This document shows, one piece after another, positions 8,017 to 16,737 of a stretch of DNA of 64,000 nt. How positions within the stretch are numbered: position 1 is the stretch's first letter; each line of letters starts with the position of its first letter. The notes beneath the pieces were generated by a model, which was not told the origin of the DNA, searched no databases, and saw only the letters and a program-made list of their open reading frames with translations. Source of the stretch: Xanthomonas arboricola pv. juglandis (GTDB lineage Bacteria; Pseudomonadota; Gammaproteobacteria; Xanthomonadales; Xanthomonadaceae); assembly GCF_001013475.1 (NCBI RefSeq), contig NZ_JZEF01000001.1:597472-661471 (forward strand), written 5' to 3'. Both the position numbers and the translations under genes were made by a program.

Positions 8017-9933
8017 TCAGCCTGCAGCGGCATTCAACGCGGGCGGCTTGCCTGCCATCAGCTGCGGCCAGCGCTTGAGCACGGCGGCGCGGATGCCGGC
8101 CTGGTCGATGCCGGCCTCGGCCAGCAGGTCTTCGCGGCTGGCGTGATGCTGGAAGCTGTCCGGCAGGCCCAGGTGCAGCATCGGCATGGTGACCGCTTCG
8201 GCGTTGAGCAGCTCGGCCACGCCGGAGCCGGCGCCGCCGGCGACGACATTGTCTTCGATGGTGACGAAGCCTTCGTGGCTCTTGGCCAGTTCCAGCAGCA
8301 TGGCTTTATCGAGCGGTTTGACAAAGCGCATGTTGACCACGGTCAGGCCGAGCTCGCGGCCAACCGCTTCTGCGGCATCCACGCTTGCGCCGAAACCCAG
8401 CAGGGCGATGCGTGTGCCGCTGTGACGCAGCTGCGCCTTGCCGATCGGCAGGCTGGTGAGCGATGCATCGAGTGCGCTGCCCGGGCCGGTGCCGCGCGGG
8501 TAACGCACTGCCGCCGGGCCTTCGTAACGCACGCCGGTGGTGAGCATCTGACGGCATTCGGCCTCGTCGGCCGGCGCCATCACCACCATGTGCGGGACGC
8601 AGCGCAGAAAGCTCAGGTCCAGGTTGCCGGCATGGGTGGCGCCATCCGGGCCGACCACGCCGCCGCGGTCGATCGCGAACAGCACGTCGAGCTTCTGCAC
8701 CGCCACGTCGTGCACCAGCTGGTCGTAGCCGCGCTGCAGGAAGGTGGAGTAGATCGCCACCACCGGTTTGGCGCCCTGGGTCGCCATGCCGGCGGCCAGC
8801 GTCACCGCGTGTTGCTCGGCGATCGCCACGTCGAAATAGCGCTGCGGATATTCCTTGCTGAAACGCACCAGGCCCGAGCCCTCGCGCATCGCCGGGGTGA
8901 TCACCAGCAGCTTGGGCTCGGCCGCGGCCATGTCGCAGACCCAGTCGCTGAAGACATCGGTATAGGTCGGCTTCTTGACGCCGGCCTTGGCGACCAGGCC
9001 CTTGCTCGGATCGAATGGGCCCACGGCGTGGTAACCGATCTGGTCGCCTTCGGCCAGTTCGTAACCCTTGCCCTTGGTGGTGATCACGTGCAGCAGCTGC
9101 GGGCCCTTGAGCGTCTTCAGGGTCTTCAGTGCGCCGACCAGGCCGGGCAGGTCGTGGCCGTCGATCGGGCCGGTGTAGTGAAAGCCCATTTCCTCGAACA
9201 GCGTGGACGGCACGAACATGCCCTTCCAGTGTTCTTCCCAGCGCCGTACGAAGCGCGCGGTGGGGTTGTTCTTCTTGTCGCCGAGGATCTTCTTGCCGCC
9301 CTCGCGGATCGCGTTGAGGGTGCGGCTGCCGCTGGCACGCCCCAGCATCTTGGTCAGCCCGCCCACCGCTTCGGAGATCGACATGCGGTTGTCGTTGAGG
9401 ATCACCAGCAGGTTGGGCTCCGGGTCCATGCCGCCGGCGTGGTTGAGCGCCTCGTAGACCATGCCGGCGGTCATCGCGCCGTCGCCGATCACCGCCACCA
9501 CCTTGCGCTCGTCGCCACTGCGTTGCGCGGCGATCGCCATGCCCAGCGCGGCCGAGATCGAAGTCGAGGAATGCCCGACGCCGAAGGTGTCGTAGACGCT
9601 CTCTTCGCGCTTGGGGAACGGCGCCACGCCGTCCTTCTGCTTGACCGTGTGGATCTGGTCGCGGCGGCCGGTGAGGATCTTGTGCGGGTAGGTCTGGTGA
9701 CCCACATCCCATACCAGCTGATCGACCGGGGTCTGATATAGATAGTGCAGGGCGACGGTGAGTTCGATCACGCCCAGGCCGGCCGCAAAATGCCCGCCGC
9801 TCTTGCCCACCGATTCGATGAGGTAAGCGCGCAGCTCTTCGGCGATCGCGGTCAGATCGGCCTCGTCGAAAGTGCGCAGGTCGTCGGGGGTCTGGATGCG
9901 GGACAGGCGCGGATAGCGGGTGGAGTCGATCAT
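8017..9933 (-). CDS. dxs: 1-deoxy-D-xylulose-5-phosphate synthase
   Basis: Dxs catalyses the thiamine-diphosphate-dependent condensation of pyruvate and glyceraldehyde-3-phosphate, the first step of the MEP isoprenoid pathway. The 638-residue product is full length. It shows [20 protein letters not shown] with the ThDP/Mg motif (GDGAMT ... LNDN), the conserved [15 protein letters not shown] and [11 protein letters not shown] segments with catalytic histidines, and the C-terminal transketolase pyrimidine domain with [17 protein letters not shown]. The frame stays open 47 codons upstream, but the protein family begins at MIDSTRYP, so ATG at 9933 is used (ATG at 9936 is adjacent). It is monocistronic on the minus strand, convergent with the glycosyltransferase operon. 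Confidence 0.97.
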   Translation of the reverse strand: MIDSTRYPRLSRIQTPDDLRTFDEADLTAIAEELRAYLIESVGKSGGHFAAGLGVIELTVALHYLYQTPVDQLVWDVGHQTYPHKILTGRRDQIHTVKQKDGVAPFPKREESVYDTFGVGHSSTSISAALGMAIAAQRSGDERKVVAVIGDGAMTAGMVYEALNHAGGMDPEPNLLVILNDNRMSISEAVGGLTKMLGRASGSRTLNAIREGGKKILGDKKNNPTARFVRRWEEHWKGMFVPSTLFEEMGFHYTGPIDGHDLPGLVGALKTLKTLKGPQLLHVITTKGKGYELAEGDQIGYHAVGPFDPSKGLVAKAGVKKPTYTDVFSDWVCDMAAAEPKLLVITPAMREGSGLVRFSKEYPQRYFDVAIAEQHAVTLAAGMATQGAKPVVAIYSTFLQRGYDQLVHDVAVQKLDVLFAIDRGGVVGPDGATHAGNLDLSFLRCVPHMVVMAPADEAECRQMLTTGVRYEGPAAVRYPRGTGPGSALDASLTSLPIGKAQLRHSGTRIALLGFGASVDAAEAVGRELGLTVVNMRFVKPLDKAMLLELAKSHEGFVTIEDNVVAGGAGSGVAELLNAEAVTMPMLHLGLPDSFQHHASREDLLAEAGIDQAGIRAAVLKRWPQLMAGKPPALNAAAG

Positions 9934-9936
9934 CAT

Positions 9937-10309
9937 CGTGTCAATGTTCTGAAGCCGTATTGTCCTCCCCATGCGAAGGCCCGGCAAGCAAGCCGGTTCA
10001 GCTGTCAGCGGGAAGTGAGGGCCGAGCCTGTCGGCAGTGCAGGCGTGCGTGCCGGGTTCCGAGGGCTGCGGCAATCTGCCGCACCTGGGTCAGCGGCCTG
10101 GGGCACGGGTCGGGGATGTTGCCCGGCTGTCGTATGACTCTCGGGTGGAGCCGGCGCATGAGGAGAACGGGTGCGAGGCCATGCAAGGCTATGCGTCGTT
10201 GTGAAACGACGCGTTCGACACCGTCGACGACACCTTCTCTCTGTCGGCTGTTGCCAACGCTGGTACTTGGCGCTCAAGCCGGAGCATCGCGCCGAGCCGG
10301 CATGGCGGA
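9937..10309. other. Intergenic region between dxs and the HNH gene
   Basis: This 373-base gap lies upstream of dxs and should contain its promoter. The only structure I see is a hairpin at 10193-10212 (GCGTCGTT, loop GTGA, AACGACGC) without a following T-tract, so it is not an obvious terminator. No supported coding frame. Confidence 0.4.
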
Positions 10310-10966
10310 CTACAACGACAGTTTCGAGCGCTTGGGCAACTGCGCGCGCAGGAACGCCATCTGGTCGGAGAGGATGTTGCGGTTGGACAGGATCAGATGT
10401 TCGATCCAGCTCGGCCGGTACGGCACGGCCAGCAACGGCATATGCGCCTGCTGTGGCGTCCGGTTGGCCTTGCGCGAGTTGCACTGGAAGCAGGCGGTGA
10501 CCACGTTCTCCCAGCTGTCGCGGCCGCCCTTGGAGACCGGCATGACGTGATCGCGGGTCAGCTGCGGGCGACTGAAGTGCTGGCCGCAATACATGCACAG
10601 CTGCGAGTCGCGCGCGAACAGGGCGGTGTTGCTGAGCGTCGGCGTCGGGTCCAGCGCACGCGAACGCGCGTGCCCGCGCGCGGCGATGATGGGATGCAAT
10701 TCCAGCACGCTGCGCGCGCCGGTCAGGCGCGAGATGCCGCCATGGATCTGCATGCAGGGCTCGCCCAGCGTCCAGGACACCGCATCGCGTGCGTATAGAC
10801 AGGCGGCGTCCTGCCAGTTGATCCAGTCCAGCACGCGACCATGCGCATCGAGCGACAGCAGGCGCAAGGTGGGAAGCTGCTGAATCGCAGCGACAGCGCT
10901 GCCCGCGACCGGAGCAGAAGAGCCTCCGGGGAAGATCACATCACCTGCGTGCGTGTCTGTCTCCAT
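10310..10966 (-). CDS. HNH endonuclease family protein
   Basis: This 218-residue protein has a complete HNH nuclease domain in its second half. A zinc pair Cys124-x2-Cys127 (LCMYCGQHF) precedes the catalytic RDHVMPVSKGG (Asp139-His140), ENVVTACFQC supplies the central Asn154 and the second zinc pair (Cys159, Cys162), and NSRKANRT follows. The N-terminal half (LLSLDAHGRVLDWINWQDAA) is the conserved extra region found in chromosomal HNH proteins of gamma-proteobacteria, often encoded alone rather than within phage or restriction systems. The biological role of this subgroup is unclear. No neighbouring methylase or phage gene is seen. Confidence 0.88.
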   Translation of the reverse strand: METDTHAGDVIFPGGSSAPVAGSAVAAIQQLPTLRLLSLDAHGRVLDWINWQDAACLYARDAVSWTLGEPCMQIHGGISRLTGARSVLELHPIIAARGHARSRALDPTPTLSNTALFARDSQLCMYCGQHFSRPQLTRDHVMPVSKGGRDSWENVVTACFQCNSRKANRTPQQAHMPLLAVPYRPSWIEHLILSNRNILSDQMAFLRAQLPKRSKLSL

Positions 10967-11121
10967 CGGGAAAACAGCTTATACCCGATCGTTGACAGTT
11001 TGTGTATCGCAGCGACGGGCCGTGGCGCGCGTCTTGCAATCAAGGGATCAGCACGTGCCCGCCCGGCCGCGATGCCGCCGTGCTGCGTGACCAATCCTTG
11101 GGCGTTGAAGGCCTGGTTTAG

Positions 11122-11680
11122 CCGTAGGAGCGCACCTGGGCGCGAGGTTCGTCGATCAGTGATGCCCGTCGCGGCCAGGTCCGCTCCTACGATAGCGGTG
11201 AATCCTGTGAGGTTGCCGTAGGAGCGCGCCCGGGCGCGAGCTTTCGCTGATCGGTAATGCCCGTCGCGGCCAGGTCCGCTCCTACGACAGCGGTGGAATC
11301 CTGTGAGGTTGCCGTAGGAGCGCACCCGGGCGCGAGGTTTCGCTGATCGGTAATGCGCCGTCGCGGCCAGGTCCGCTCCTACGACAGCGGCGGAATTCTG
11401 CGATGTTGCCGTAGGAGCGCACCCGGGCGCGACATCTCGCCGATCGGTAATGGCTCATCGCGGCCAGGTCCGCTCCTACGACAGCGGCGGAACCCTGCGA
11501 TGTTGGCGTAGGAGCGCACCCGGGCGCGACGTCTCGCCGATCGGTAAAGCCTCGTCGCGGCCAGGTCCGCTCCTACGACAGCGGCGGAATTCTGCGATGT
11601 TGGCGTAGGTGCTCACCCGGGCGCGACGTCTGGCCGATCGGTACTGCCTCGTCGCGGCCAGGTCCGCTCCTACGACAGCG
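11122..11680. repeat. Array of six REP-like palindromic repeat units
   Basis: Six direct repeats begin at 11124, 11218, 11314, 11411, 11508 and 11604, a period of 94-97 bases. Each unit opens with GTAGGAGCGCACC(C/T)GGGCGCGA and closes with GGCCAGGTCCGCTCCTACGA, so the outer ends GTAGGAGCG and CGCTCCTAC are inverted and each unit can fold into a long imperfect hairpin. Units are joined by a 20-25 base linker of the form AGCGGYGGAATYCTGYGAKGTTG. The last unit is more diverged (GTAGGTGCTC). The array lies between the HNH gene and the convergently placed end of the acyl-CoA dehydrogenase gene. A single relative lies at 32095-32159. Such families in Xanthomonas are thought to be non-autonomous REP-type elements. 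Confidence 0.9.
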
Positions 11681-11707
11681 GCAGCCCGCCGCGATGATGG
11701 CGCTTGC

Positions 11708-13501
11708 TCAGGCTTCGCCGAACAACTCCGCTTCCAGCGTCATCAACGGCGCTGCGCCACTGCGGATGGTGGCGGCATGGGTCAGCGTGCGCGGCAACAC
11801 GCGTGCGAAGTAGAAGCGGGCGGTTTCGCGCTTGGCGCGCTTGAACTCCTCGCTGTGCGCGGAAGCATCGGCAGCGGCCACACTACGCGCCCACCAGTAC
11901 GCCAGCACCACATAGCCGGAATAGAACAGGTAGTCGTAGCTGGCGGCACCGAGTTCGTCCGGGTTGCGGGCGGCGCGATCGAGCACGTCGCGGGTCAGCA
12001 TCGCCCACTCGCTGCACTTGTCGCGCAGCGGCTTGATGAACTCGGCCAGCGCGGCATTGCCTTCCTGCGCATTGGCGAAGGTTTCCACATCGGCCAGGAA
12101 CAGCTTCAGTCCCGCCGCCTGGCTGGCAGCGGTCTTGCGGCCGATCAGATCCAGCGCCTGGATGCCGGTGGTGCCTTCGTAGATGGTGGTGATGCGTGCG
12201 TCGCGGGCCAACTGCTCCATGCCGTATTCGCGGATATAGCCGTGGCCGCCGAAGCACTGCAGCGCGTGGTAGGTGTTCTCGATCGACCATTCGGTCTGGC
12301 AGGCCTTGGAGATCGGGGTGAGGAAGCTCACCAGGGTCTCGGCGTCGGCGCGTTCCTGCTCGGTGGTGCCGCGGTGGGCCACATCGACCAGGCTGGCCGC
12401 GTGCAGCGCCAGCAGGCGGCTGCCTTCGGTCAGCGACTTGATGGTCAGCAGCATGCGGCGCACGTCCGGGTGCACGATGATCGGGTCGGCCGGCTTGTCG
12501 GGGAATTTGGCACCGCTGAGCGCGCGCGACTGCAGGCGCTCGCGGGTGTAGCGCAGCGCGTTCTGATACGCGCGTTCGGACAGGCCGATGCCCTGCAGAC
12601 CCACACTCAGGCGCGCGGTATTCATCATCGTAAACATGGCCTGCAGGCCCTTGTGCGGCTGGCCGACCAGATAGCCTTGCGCGCCTTCGAAGTTCATCAC
12701 ACAGGTCACCGAGCCCTTGATGCCCATCTTGTGCTCGATCGAGCCGCAGTGCAGCGCGTTGCGTTCGCCCACGTTGCCGTCGCGGTCCACCTTGAACTTG
12801 GGGGTGACGAACAGCGAGATGCCCTTGGCGCCGGCCGGTGCGTCCGGCAACTTGGCCAGCACCAGATGCACGATGTTGTCGGTGAGGTCGTGCTCGCCGG
12901 CGGTGATGAAGATCTTGGTGCCGGTGATGGCATAGCTGCCGTCAGCGTTGGGCTCGGCGCGGGTCTTGAGCAGGCCCAGGTCGGTGCCGCAATGCGGCTC
13001 GGTCAGGCACATGGTGCCGGTCCAGCGGCCGTCGATCAGCGGCTTGAGGAAGACATCCTGCTGCCAGGTTTCGCCGTGCTGGCGCAGCGCTTCCATCGCG
13101 CCGTGCGAGAGCAGCGGGAAATTGCCCCACGCCAGGTTGGCCGAGTTGATCATTTCGCTCAGCGGCACGCCCAGCGTGTGCGGCATGCCCTGGCCGCCGA
13201 ACTCCGGCTCGGCGGTCAGGCTGTTCCAGCCGCCTGCCACGAACTGGTCGTAGGCCGCACGGAAGCCGGGCGGGGTGGTCACCGCGTGGGTGCTCTTGTC
13301 GAAGGCACAGCCGATCTCATCGCCCACGCTGTTGAGCGGCGCCAGCACCTGCGCGGTGAAGCGGCCGGCCTCTTCGAGCACGGCGTCGATGATGTCGGTG
13401 CTGGCGTCGGCATAGCCGAGCCGGGCGAACAGGGCCTGCGCGCCGAGCACGTCGTGCAGGGCGAAGCGGAAATCGGTCAGCGGGGCGGTGTAGCTGCTCA
13501 T
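11708..13501 (-). CDS. Acyl-CoA dehydrogenase, long form with extra C-terminal domain
   Basis: This is a 597-residue flavoprotein of the long acyl-CoA dehydrogenase subgroup, which carries an additional C-terminal helical domain; DmdC-like enzymes belong here. The FAD-binding ACAD signatures are visible: MCLTEPHCGTDLGLL and ITGTKIFITAGEHDL in the middle domain, and FGGHGYIREYGMEQLARDARITTIYEGTTGIQ, where the Glu of IYEGTTG is the expected catalytic base. It should catalyse alpha,beta-dehydrogenation of an acyl-CoA in fatty-acid or related beta-oxidation, passing electrons to ETF. The start MSSYTAPLTDF at 13501 matches the family N-terminus; the open frame extends further upstream without support. 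Confidence 0.93.
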   Translation of the reverse strand: MSSYTAPLTDFRFALHDVLGAQALFARLGYADASTDIIDAVLEEAGRFTAQVLAPLNSVGDEIGCAFDKSTHAVTTPPGFRAAYDQFVAGGWNSLTAEPEFGGQGMPHTLGVPLSEMINSANLAWGNFPLLSHGAMEALRQHGETWQQDVFLKPLIDGRWTGTMCLTEPHCGTDLGLLKTRAEPNADGSYAITGTKIFITAGEHDLTDNIVHLVLAKLPDAPAGAKGISLFVTPKFKVDRDGNVGERNALHCGSIEHKMGIKGSVTCVMNFEGAQGYLVGQPHKGLQAMFTMMNTARLSVGLQGIGLSERAYQNALRYTRERLQSRALSGAKFPDKPADPIIVHPDVRRMLLTIKSLTEGSRLLALHAASLVDVAHRGTTEQERADAETLVSFLTPISKACQTEWSIENTYHALQCFGGHGYIREYGMEQLARDARITTIYEGTTGIQALDLIGRKTAASQAAGLKLFLADVETFANAQEGNAALAEFIKPLRDKCSEWAMLTRDVLDRAARNPDELGAASYDYLFYSGYVVLAYWWARSVAAADASAHSEEFKRAKRETARFYFARVLPRTLTHAATIRSGAAPLMTLEAELFGEA

Positions 13502-13538
13502 GCGGGATCCTTCAAACGAGTGCGGGAAGGCGTGCGCG

Positions 13539-14015
13539 TCAGCGCAGCACGCCGTTGAGGCCGGGGGCCGGGCTGAGCGTGTTGCGCGACTCGACGCTGA
13601 AATCGCGCTGCTTCTTGTCCTGCGGCGTCGCCCACACCGTGCCCTTGAGCGAGTAAGGCAGCGAGCGGCCACCGGCCAGCACATCGGCCACGGTGAGGCG
13701 GCCCAGCGAGGTCGGCTGCACGCTGACAGTCACCACGTCGGCGGTTTCCGGGCCGATCGAGATGCCGACGCTCTGGTCGAGCTTGCCGGCCAGCTGATCG
13801 CCGGCGGAAATCTCCAGCACCACGCGCTCGAACTGCATCGGGATGCTGCTGTAGTTCTGCAGCCGCAGATCGACCGACCAGGAGCCGTCGGCACGCACGG
13901 TCAGTTGCTGGATGCTGGCGGCCGGCTCGGATACGCGGCGCACCGCACCGCCGCAGGCGCTCAGCAGCAGGCCGCAGGCCAGCGACACGATCAGGAGACG
14001 GTAGGCACGACGCAT
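13539..14015 (-). CDS. Putative lipoprotein with LEA type 2 / WHy-like domain
   Basis: The 158-residue product starts MRRAYRLLIVSLACGLLLSACGG. Positively charged residues, a hydrophobic stretch and a lipobox ending in LLLSAC indicate a lipoprotein signal peptide with the lipidated Cys at about residue 21. The mature part (SWSVDLRLQNYSSIPMQFERV ... ISAGDQLAGKL) resembles the LEA-14/WHy beta-sandwich found in bacterial outer-membrane lipoproteins, whose role is uncertain. ATG at 14015 is preceded by AGGACC. It lies 37 bases upstream of the acyl-CoA dehydrogenase on the same strand, so the two may be co-transcribed, though their functions look unrelated. Confidence 0.78.
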   Translation of the reverse strand: MRRAYRLLIVSLACGLLLSACGGAVRRVSEPAASIQQLTVRADGSWSVDLRLQNYSSIPMQFERVVLEISAGDQLAGKLDQSVGISIGPETADVVTVSVQPTSLGRLTVADVLAGGRSLPYSLKGTVWATPQDKKQRDFSVESRNTLSPAPGLNGVLR

Positions 14016-14153
14016 GTACTGAGGTCCTTGGCGGGATGAGGCGGCGCCAAGAATACTACGCAGTACGGTTGCTGCCTTGCTGCCTCGCGGCGTGTCCGGG
14101 TGCAGGCGTTGGCGGCACGTCACTCGGCGCGGCCTGCGTTCAGGCCGCTGGCG

Positions 14154-14690
14154 TCAACGCAAGGGCGCAGCCACGATCAGCGGCGACAGGTCGTAGCCCA
14201 TCTGCGTGACCTGACGCTTGAGTTGTTCGAACTGCGCGCGCTGCATCTGTGGCGAGCGCGACAAGATCCACAGATATTTGCGATCCGGTTCGCCGACCAC
14301 CGCCCATTGGTAGTCCGGGTCGAGTGCGATCACCCAATAGTCGGCCCACACCAGCGGCAACCAGCTCAGCCACTCCGGCGCAAAGCGCACCTGCAGCTGC
14401 CCGGGCCGGCCCTCGACCGGCCGTGCCACTCCCTCGGCCTGGGTCAACTCGCCATCGGCGCTGCGGCAGCCGTTGCGCACGCCGATCAAGCCATCGTCGC
14501 GCAAGGTGTAGCTGGCGGTGATGTCGCTGCGGCACTTCTTCTGGAACGACACCGGAAGATGCGCGATCTCGTGCCACTGCCCGGCGTAGCGGGAGATGTC
14601 CAGTTGCGGCACTGCGCGTACCGGCTGTTGGGCCGCGGCCATCAACGGCAGCAGCATGGCGAACGACAACAGCAGGCGGGGCAGGCGCAT
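14154..14690 (-). CDS. blc: Bacterial lipocalin (Blc-like)
   Basis: The 178-residue precursor has a classical signal peptide (MRLPRLLLSFAMLLPLMAAAQQ) with no lipobox Cys, so the mature protein should be periplasmic and soluble. The lipocalin signature is clear: a G-x-W motif in ISRYAGQWHEIAHLP, the strand segment CRSDITASYTLRDDGLIGVRNGC, then VWADYWVIALDPDYQWAVVGEPDRKYLWILSR, the conserved Blc core. Blc-type lipocalins bind lysophospholipids or fatty acids and are linked to envelope stress. ATG at 14690 has a good ribosome site, GAGGAG, about nine bases upstream. Many Blc proteins are lipoproteins; this one appears not to be. Confidence 0.92.
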   Translation of the reverse strand: MRLPRLLLSFAMLLPLMAAAQQPVRAVPQLDISRYAGQWHEIAHLPVSFQKKCRSDITASYTLRDDGLIGVRNGCRSADGELTQAEGVARPVEGRPGQLQVRFAPEWLSWLPLVWADYWVIALDPDYQWAVVGEPDRKYLWILSRSPQMQRAQFEQLKRQVTQMGYDLSPLIVAAPLR

Positions 14691-14803
14691 GACAATCTCC
14701 TCGGGACCTGCGCAGGCTAGGCCATGCCGCCCGCCGCGCGGCGTGAACCGATGCAGGAAAGCGCGGTCGCCGCGCCGGCCCGCAACAAAGTTCATCGCAA
14801 CGC

Positions 14804-14832
14804 TTGCTCAAACTGCGCCTGCTCGCTATGAT
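14804..14832 (+). promoter_or_regulatory. Sigma-70 type promoter for tRNA-Phe
   Basis: A -10 element TATGAT at 14827-14832 and a weaker -35 element TTGCTC at 14804-14809 are separated by 17 bases. Transcription would begin near 14839, about 30 bases before the tRNA 5' end. The call rests on the consensus-like -10 box and ideal spacing. Confidence 0.6.
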
Positions 14833-14869
14833 GCGCGTCCTCGCAACGCAGGCAGCATGTTGCGATAGT

Positions 14870-14945
14870 GGCCGAGTAGCTCAGTTGGTAGAGCAGGGGA
14901 TTGAAAATCCCCGTGTCGGCGGTTCGATTCCGTCCTCGGCCACCA
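14870..14945 (+). tRNA. tRNA-Phe (anticodon GAA)
   Basis: A 76-base tRNA. The acceptor stem GGCCGAG (14870-14876) pairs with CTCGGCC before an encoded ACCA end. The D-arm AGCTCAGTTGGTAGAGC, anticodon arm GGGGA-TTGAAAA-TCCCC with anticodon GAA at 14903-14905, a five-base variable loop and the T-arm GGCGGTTCGATTCCGTC are all intact. No integrase or attachment-site duplication is seen downstream, so the 3' end does not look occupied by an island. Confidence 0.98.
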
Positions 14946-15346
14946 TTTCCAAGCCTTCGTTCGCAATGCTTCCCGGCAATCGCCGGATGTGCAAACTCTC
15001 TTCCCTGTTTTGTTGACGCCACGTTGCAGCGATTGCTGCGGATGGATTGCTTGCGTTTGCCGGCAGACCTGTCGCCTGCGGCTGGGCGAACTGCTGTGTT
15101 GCTCCGTGCTGTGGCGCCACCCCCTGGGCGGTGCGTGTGCTGCGCAAACCCCAGCTGATGTGCAGCGCCTAATTCTCCTCCCATCGGGAGAAGGTGCCCG
15201 GCGGGCGGATGCGGGTACGGCCCGCCCTTGAATGGGCTTGGCAGATTGCGTCCGGTGACCCAATGGGTTGGAGTCGGATCGCGCGCTGCCGGATCGCGGT
15301 GGTTTTTCCACGTGGTCTTCAACTGCGCGTGGCGATACTTCCACAC
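14946..15346. other. Intergenic region downstream of tRNA-Phe
   Basis: About 400 bases without a supported gene. A short inverted repeat, TTCTCC-TCCCATC-GGGAGAA at about 15172-15192, followed by GGTGCCCGGCGGGCGGATG, looks like a fragment of the dispersed CTCTCCCATCGGGAGAG-type repeats seen between genes in Xanthomonas. Nothing else stands out. Confidence 0.4.
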
Positions 15347-15604
15347 ATGACGCACAAGACACTTCGACGCACGTTGATCCATGGCTACTGCGGTGAGTTC
15401 CGCGTGGAAACGATGGAAAGTCAGGCCCCTGGACAGACGCAGTGGTCGTCGACGGCGTTCGTGTATCACCGCGACCACCCCTCACCGATCGCCACGATCG
15501 AAGGCGCGGGGCAGGGCGAATACCGCGGCGATGCGCGCGAGCAGGCGCTGCGTGTGGGCTCCTGTCTCGCCGAGTTCCTGGATCCGAAGGAATACCGGCC
15601 CTGA
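15347..15604 (+). CDS. Small conserved-looking hypothetical protein
   Basis: An 85-residue protein starting MTHKTLRRTLIHGYCGEFRVETM at ATG 15347 and ending SCLAEFLDPKEYRP. It is basic and then mixed in composition, without signal peptide, membrane segment or recognisable domain. The amino-acid composition looks like a real protein (no long Arg/Ala/Pro runs typical of shadow frames in this GC-rich DNA), and FVYHRDHPSPIATIEGAGQGEYRGDAREQALRVG has the look of a small alpha/beta domain. No neighbours hint at a role. Confidence 0.6.
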   Translation: MTHKTLRRTLIHGYCGEFRVETMESQAPGQTQWSSTAFVYHRDHPSPIATIEGAGQGEYRGDAREQALRVGSCLAEFLDPKEYRP

Positions 15605-16112
15605 GGCCTGGCGTCGGCACGGTGGCGTCAGGCTTTGTTGGACCGTGTCTGTACTGTTAAAACGCGCCACCGCGTCGTGCACTGGTGGATCGCTGGAAAC
15701 GAAAGAAGCAGCGATCGCCGCGCGGGGACACCGGCGCTGCTGGCGATCAGCGCCCCGTAGGCCTGGTTGCGCGGGCGCGCTTACAACGTGCCGCTGGTGG
15801 TGAGCTGCGCTTCTTATTCTGTGTGCCATGACACCGGCGCTGCTGGCGACCAGTGCCCTGTAGGCCTGGCAGCGCGGGCGCGCTTACAACGTGCCGCCGG
15901 TGATGCCGCTGATGATGAACTGCCGTTCTTATCCGTGTGCCATTGCACTGGCAGACACGCTCGTATTTTCGAACCGGTGGCCACGCGATACATGCCCAAC
16001 TGATGCAACGCGCAGCATCGCCTACGCAGACATGATCTCGCGCAGTGCCTCACCAGCCGACCGACCTGGATAGCCGCGTATGCTGGCGTCCCATGCAGAT
16101 GAAGGAACGGCG
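15605..16112. other. Intergenic region with degenerate tandem duplication
   Basis: About 500 bases with no supported gene. It contains the tandem repeat described at 15727-15946. Short frames cross the region on both strands, but none has credible composition or a start with a ribosome site. It may be a decayed gene or element. Confidence 0.4.
15727..15946. repeat. Two-copy diverged tandem repeat (period about 103)
   Basis: Copy 1 starts at 15727 and copy 2 at 15830, both opening GACACCGGCGCTGCTGGCGA. Both go on through CCTGTAGGCCTGG (CCCGTAGGCCTGG in copy 1) and GCGCGGGCGCGCTTACAACG to a final TGTGCCAT. Copy 2 carries a short insertion in its second half and several substitutions, so the duplication is not recent. 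No open frame is preserved across both copies. Confidence 0.75.
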
Positions 16113-16724
16113 ATGACGACGCGATACTGGCGCTTGGCCCTGGCACTGACAATGGCCGCAGTCGCGCCGTGCACCGCAGCGACGACACTGCCGGCCGCTG
16201 CGTCCAGGCTGCTGCCTGTCGGGCAGACGGTCATCGGCCTTGCCGAGGCGGATCTGACCGCCGATGGGCGGCCGGATTATGTGGTGGCCCTGCGCGCCAA
16301 GGCAGAAGATGCGCGCAAGACAAACAGCGACCCGGCGCCGGCGCGGACCCTGCTGGTGTTGGTGGCGACTGCCGACGGCGGCTTTGTGATTGCCGGGCGC
16401 AATACGCGGGTGATCTTCAAGGCCGACGAAGGCGGGCAGTGCGATCCGTTTCTGGACGGCGAACAAGGCCTGGTGGCGAAGGGCGCCTACTTCACCGTGC
16501 AAAATGGCGTGGCCTGCGGCCAGCACTGGACCGACTACATCACCTTCCGCTACGACCGTGCGCGCGGCGAGTTCTTGTTCCACAAGCGCGTGCTGGAAAG
16601 CTGGGAGATGAATACCGACAACGCGCCCGATGCCGATGCAATGCGCATGAGCGAGCACAAGGAGATCAAGGCCGATCCGCGCAAGCCGATTGCACTGTCT
16701 GCCTATACGCCTGCACCCGAGTGA
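16113..16724 (+). CDS. Secreted/periplasmic hypothetical protein
   Basis: The 203-residue precursor starts MTTRYWRLALALTMAAVAPCTA, a clear signal peptide cleaved near residue 22. The mature part contains LAEADLTADGRPDYVVALRA, a D-x-T-x-D-G-x-x-D loop like those in FG-GAP/VCBS-type calcium-binding repeats, in one copy only. The C-terminal part (WTDYITFRYDRARGEFLFHKRVLESW) resembles periplasmic proteins of unknown function found with that loop. ATG at 16113 is preceded by GAAGGA at 16101-16106. It converges on the methyltransferase gene with a 13-base gap. No partner gene is evident. Confidence 0.78.
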   Translation: MTTRYWRLALALTMAAVAPCTAATTLPAAASRLLPVGQTVIGLAEADLTADGRPDYVVALRAKAEDARKTNSDPAPARTLLVLVATADGGFVIAGRNTRVIFKADEGGQCDPFLDGEQGLVAKGAYFTVQNGVACGQHWTDYITFRYDRARGEFLFHKRVLESWEMNTDNAPDADAMRMSEHKEIKADPRKPIALSAYTPAPE

Positions 16725-16737
16725 CGCGGCAGGGCGA

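Noticed and set aside
9934..10074. N-terminal extension of Dxs by 47 codons
   Set aside because: The family begins at MIDSTRYP; the extra codons look like untranslated sequence.
11122..11680. Regular direct repeats suggesting a CRISPR array
   Set aside because: Units are 94-97 bases, internally palindromic and similar throughout; there are no unique spacers and no cas genes.
14870..14945. tRNA-Phe as an integration site for a genomic island
   Set aside because: No integrase gene and no repeat of the tRNA 3' end is seen in the following sequence.
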